42,771 nucleotides of DNA. It comes from Balneolaceae bacterium (GTDB lineage: Bacteria > Bacteroidota > Rhodothermia > Balneolales > Cyclonatronaceae). A program made the translations under genes and the position numbers. A model generated the notes under the pieces. The model ran no database searches and was not told the origin of the DNA. It saw only the letters and a list, made by a program, of their open reading frames with translations. The stretch lies in contig RECM01000249.1 of the NCBI GenBank assembly GCA_007694035.1, positions 1 to 42,771 on the forward strand, in the 5' to 3' direction. Below, in pieces: positions 39,452 to 42,771 of the stretch. Position 1 is the stretch's first letter. Every line of letters starts with the position of its first letter.

Positions 39452-39698
39452 AACAGTAGTAATAATTTCAAGATGCTTAAATAATTGAATCCATAAAACG
39501 TATCAGCTTTAAATATACTCAATAAGTGGCAGGATGGGAAACCTGATAACCACCGGCAGTCATGTTGAAAAAGGCTGTAAACCTGCAGTTGGTATAATCG
39601 CAGGATTGGTTTACATTCCGCATCATATTCAGAACCGGACGACACAAAATCCGGTGTTTAATCTACGTTTAATGGTGACAATACTTATGCGATGCAGA

Positions 39699-40988
39699 AT
39701 GAAACTGATCGGCGCCCTGCTGATCACAGTGATTGCCGTGCCCGGCCTATGGGCACAGGATGTGAAAGTGTTTACCGGCGCGACCATCTATCCGGTTTCC
39801 GGAGACCCCATCGAAAATGGCGTACTCGTAATCCGGGGCGATAAAATCGAGGCGGTAGGGGCTGCAGGCGATGTGCGTATACCCCGTAACGCCAAACAGG
39901 TGGATGTATCGGGTAAAGTGATCATACCCGGCCTGGTCGATACCCACTCGCATATTGGCGGCGGAGATGGCGGCGACCGTTCTTCGGCCACTCATCCGGA
40001 TGTACGCATCCTGGATGCGATCGATGTTCAGAACGATACCTTCAAGAAAGCCAGGGCTGGCGGCGTTACTACGGCGAATGTGATGCCGGGATCGGGACAT
40101 CTGCTCAGCGGGCAGACTGCATACCTGAAACTGCGTGATGCCCGTACCATCTACGATATGCTGTTTGTTGATGATGTGGTGAACGGAATTACCGGGGGCA
40201 TTAAAATGGCCAACGGAACCAACTCCATCCGCACATCCGGTCCGTTTCCCGGAACCAGGGCCAAATCGGCGGCCATGCAGCGCAACCTGTTTGTGAATGC
40301 GCAGCAGTACAAAGCCAAAGTGGAAGCGGCCGGTGGCGACCCCGACAAGATGCCGCCTCGCGACCTGCAGATGGAGGCCATGGTTCAGGTGCTGAACGGG
40401 GAAAGAATGGTGCATTTCCATACCCACCGCCACGACGATATACTCACCGTACTGCGCCTGCAGCGTGAATTCGGCTTCCGGGTAGTGCTTCAGCACGTAA
40501 GCGAAGCCTGGAAAGTGGCCGACGAAATTGCCGCCGCCGGAGTTGGGGCATCCATTATTGCGCTCGACTCACCGGGCGGGAAACTCGAAGCCATTAATAT
40601 TCGAAATGAAAACGGAAGGGTACTGGAAGAGGCAGGTGTTGATGTGGCATTTCATACCGACGATGGTATTGTCGACTCAAGGCTGTTTCTGCGTATGGCC
40701 TCCTTCGGGGTTCGCGAGGGAATGTCGCGCCCAAAAGCCCTTGAAGCCCTTACCCTGGCAGGAGCCCGCATGCTCGACCTCGACCACCGGATCGGCTCGC
40801 TGGATCCCGGCAAGGATGCCGACTTCCTGATTCTCGGCGGCGATCCCTTCAGTGTTTACACCCACGTAGAGCAAACCTGGATTGAGGGAAAGCTTGTGTA
40901 CGACCGCAACAATCCGGAGCAAAGGAAATATTCTGTTGGCGGGTATGAAGTGTTCCGCGGCTATCACCATGTTCATTCCGATCACTGA
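39699..40988 (+). CDS. Secreted amidohydrolase family protein
   Basis: Signal peptide 'MKLIGALLITVIAVPGLWAQ'; 'VIIPGLVDTHSHIGG' (HxH), 'HFHTHRHDD', 'VLQHVSEAW', 'FHTDDGI', 'LDPGKDADFLIL'. Confidence 0.92.
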   Translation: MKLIGALLITVIAVPGLWAQDVKVFTGATIYPVSGDPIENGVLVIRGDKIEAVGAAGDVRIPRNAKQVDVSGKVIIPGLVDTHSHIGGGDGGDRSSATHPDVRILDAIDVQNDTFKKARAGGVTTANVMPGSGHLLSGQTAYLKLRDARTIYDMLFVDDVVNGITGGIKMANGTNSIRTSGPFPGTRAKSAAMQRNLFVNAQQYKAKVEAAGGDPDKMPPRDLQMEAMVQVLNGERMVHFHTHRHDDILTVLRLQREFGFRVVLQHVSEAWKVADEIAAAGVGASIIALDSPGGKLEAINIRNENGRVLEEAGVDVAFHTDDGIVDSRLFLRMASFGVREGMSRPKALEALTLAGARMLDLDHRIGSLDPGKDADFLILGGDPFSVYTHVEQTWIEGKLVYDRNNPEQRKYSVGGYEVFRGYHHVHSDH

Positions 40989-41122
40989 GGCCGGCCATGA
41001 GCAGACTGAATTCAATAAAACCGGATGCTGCCGTCGTAATGGCAGATGTATATGATTTCACACGGCCGGCATCATTAAACACCCATTTTTTCATTACCGA
41101 TTCAACCGGAGTTACCCGAACC

Positions 41123-42343
41123 ATGAAAAGAACTCTTTTAATTATATTACTGGCCGGTGTGTTTACGCTTACGACCAGCAACATGCTTCCGGCCCAGATT
41201 GCGGTCAAAGCAGACATCCTCTACACCATGTCGGGCGATCCCGTTCAGAACGGGGTGGTGCTCATCAGGGATGGCAAAATTGAGCAGGTGGGGCCGCAGA
41301 GCAGGGTGCGGATACCGGATAATTATACCGTATACGAGTCTGCCGTGGTAACGCCAGGTCTTATCGATGCCCGTACGGTTGTGGGGCTGGCCGGTTACTA
41401 CAATTATGATCACGATCAGGACCAGCTCGAGCGTTCGAACCCTTTCCAGCCGGAGCTGAGGGCATTCGATGCTTACAATGCCCTTGAAGCGCTGGTCAAA
41501 TGGCAGCGGGAACACGGCATAACCACCATGCATACCGGTCATGGACCCGGTGCCCTGGCCAGCGGGCAGACCATGATTGTGAAAACAATTGGCGATACGG
41601 TTGATGAGGCCCTGATCGACTCTGTGACCATGGTTGCGATGACCCTTGGCCCGTCGGTTGGGCGGGTCTATGATCAGATCGGATCACGCTCGAGGGCCGT
41701 TGCTGTTCTTCGCGGCGAATTTATCAAAGCCAAAGCCTACGCCGACAAGCGGGCCGGCGCGGATGCAGATAAGCGCCCGTCGCGAGACCTGAAGATGGAA
41801 ATCATGGCGAAAGTGCTGAACCGTGAGGTGAAGGCGCTTATCACGGCCCACTCAGTTACCGAAATAATGGCGGCCCTGCGTCTGCAGCGGGAATTTGGTT
41901 TCGATCTGGTTCTGGATGGTGCCGCAGAGTCATATCTGGTACTGGATGAGATCAAACGTGCCGGCGTACCGGTGTTTATCCATCCCACCATGGTGCGTAC
42001 GTCGGGTGAGACCAAAAACGCTTCCTATGAAACAGCTGCTGCGCTGCATGAAAAAGGTATTCCGTTTGCCTTTCAGAGCGGCTATGAAGGTTATGTACCG
42101 AAAACCCGTGTAGTGCTGTTCGAGGCGGCCATGGCTGTGGGGAACGGGCTTCCCTTTGATGAGGGCCTTAAAGCGTTAACCATCAGCCCGGCAAAACTGC
42201 TTGGCATCTCCGACCGCGTCGGATCCATCGAGCGCGGTAAAGACGCCGACCTGGTACTGTTTGAGGGCGATCCGTTTGAGTACACCACAAGGGTGTGCAA
42301 GGTGATTATCAATGGCGAGGTGGCCAGCGATGTCTGCCGCTGA
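41123..42343 (+). CDS. Secreted amidohydrolase-like protein lacking canonical metal ligands (paralogue of the preceding gene)
   Basis: 'VVTPGLIDARTVVGLAGYYN' in place of HxH; 'VLDGAAESYL' in place of 'VLQHVSEAW'; 'FAFQSGYEGY' in place of 'FHTDDGI'; 'IERGKDADLVLFEGDPFEYT'. Confidence 0.88.
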   Translation: MKRTLLIILLAGVFTLTTSNMLPAQIAVKADILYTMSGDPVQNGVVLIRDGKIEQVGPQSRVRIPDNYTVYESAVVTPGLIDARTVVGLAGYYNYDHDQDQLERSNPFQPELRAFDAYNALEALVKWQREHGITTMHTGHGPGALASGQTMIVKTIGDTVDEALIDSVTMVAMTLGPSVGRVYDQIGSRSRAVAVLRGEFIKAKAYADKRAGADADKRPSRDLKMEIMAKVLNREVKALITAHSVTEIMAALRLQREFGFDLVLDGAAESYLVLDEIKRAGVPVFIHPTMVRTSGETKNASYETAAALHEKGIPFAFQSGYEGYVPKTRVVLFEAAMAVGNGLPFDEGLKALTISPAKLLGISDRVGSIERGKDADLVLFEGDPFEYTTRVCKVIINGEVASDVCR

Positions 42344-42433
42344 CAGGGTCACGGGCGGATCCGTTCCTGATACGACCGCTAAATATTGAGTCGGGCGCAT
42401 TATTCCCGGTGTATTATCAGGGAGAAAACCCAT

Positions 42434-42471
42434 AAAAAAAGCCCTGATCGGTTAAGGTCAGGGCTTTTTTT
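42434..42471. terminator. Bidirectional-looking rho-independent terminator
   Basis: aaaaaaagccctga...tcagggcttttttt. Confidence 0.85.
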
Positions 42472-42472
42472 G

Positions 42473-42545
42473 TACCGCGTACGGGATTCGAACCCGTGCT
42501 ACCGCCGTGAAAGGGCGACGTCCTAGGCCTCTAGACGAACGCGGC
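42473..42545 (-). tRNA. tRNA-Glu (TTC)
   Basis: GCCGCGTTCGTCTAGAGGCCTAGGACGTCGCCCTTTCACGGCGGTAGCACGGGTTCGAATCCCGTACGCGGTA. Confidence 0.95.
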
Positions 42546-42562
42546 ATTGAAGACAAAAGGAG

Positions 42563-42637
42563 GGAGCCCAATGGGATTTGAACCCACGGCCTCCAGGGCC
42601 ACAACCTGGCGCTCTAACCTACTGAGCTATGGGCTCC
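42563..42637 (-). tRNA. tRNA-His (GTG)
   Basis: GGAGCCCATAGCTCAGTAGGTTAGAGCGCCAGGTTGTGGCCCTGGAGGCCGTGGGTTCAAATCCCATTGGGCTCC with the extra G-1:C73 pair. Confidence 0.95.
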
Positions 42638-42719
42638 GTGTTCCTGTAAAATGCTGGATCTGATGCACAAGGGTATGGATAATACCGGGTGATACATCTG
42701 TTCAGCCTTTACAGTGTGG

Positions 42720-42771
42720 TACCGCGTACGGGATTCGAACCCGTGCTACCGCCGTGAAAGGGCGGCGTCCT
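42720..42771 (-). tRNA. tRNA-Glu (TTC), second copy, truncated by window edge
   Basis: Near-identical to 42473-42545 through the anticodon arm. Confidence 0.92.

Overview
Bacterial chromosomal window. Gene content (DUF4249/TonB receptor pairs, a T9SS-type C-terminal sorting domain, DUF4199, GH109) suggests the Bacteroidota/Balneolota/Rhodothermota neighbourhood. Most of it is housekeeping or metabolic: SSS transporter, NahK-like kinase, GH109, L-lysine 6-transaminase, NfeD/flotillin, sucrose-phosphate synthase, tandem amidohydrolases, tmRNA and several tRNAs. The most unusual features are: (1) the left edge (1-1723), which reads as the distal end of an integron gene-cassette array, with two attC-like folded sites whose stems each carry two extrahelical bases and whose R boxes match the cassette starts, each cassette holding a toxin-antitoxin-like gene pair (HicA-like/HTH and VapB-like/PIN); (2) an AT-rich insert directly downstream of tmRNA, encoding a precursor with an 8-cysteine C-terminal domain plus a small membrane protein (bacteriocin/immunity-like layout) and a DprA-like remnant; (3) a tandem amidohydrolase pair whose second member has lost the metal-binding motifs; (4) a GalNAc/HexNAc salvage cassette built around GH109. 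All calls come from reading the sequence and the supplied ORFs. No database search was run.
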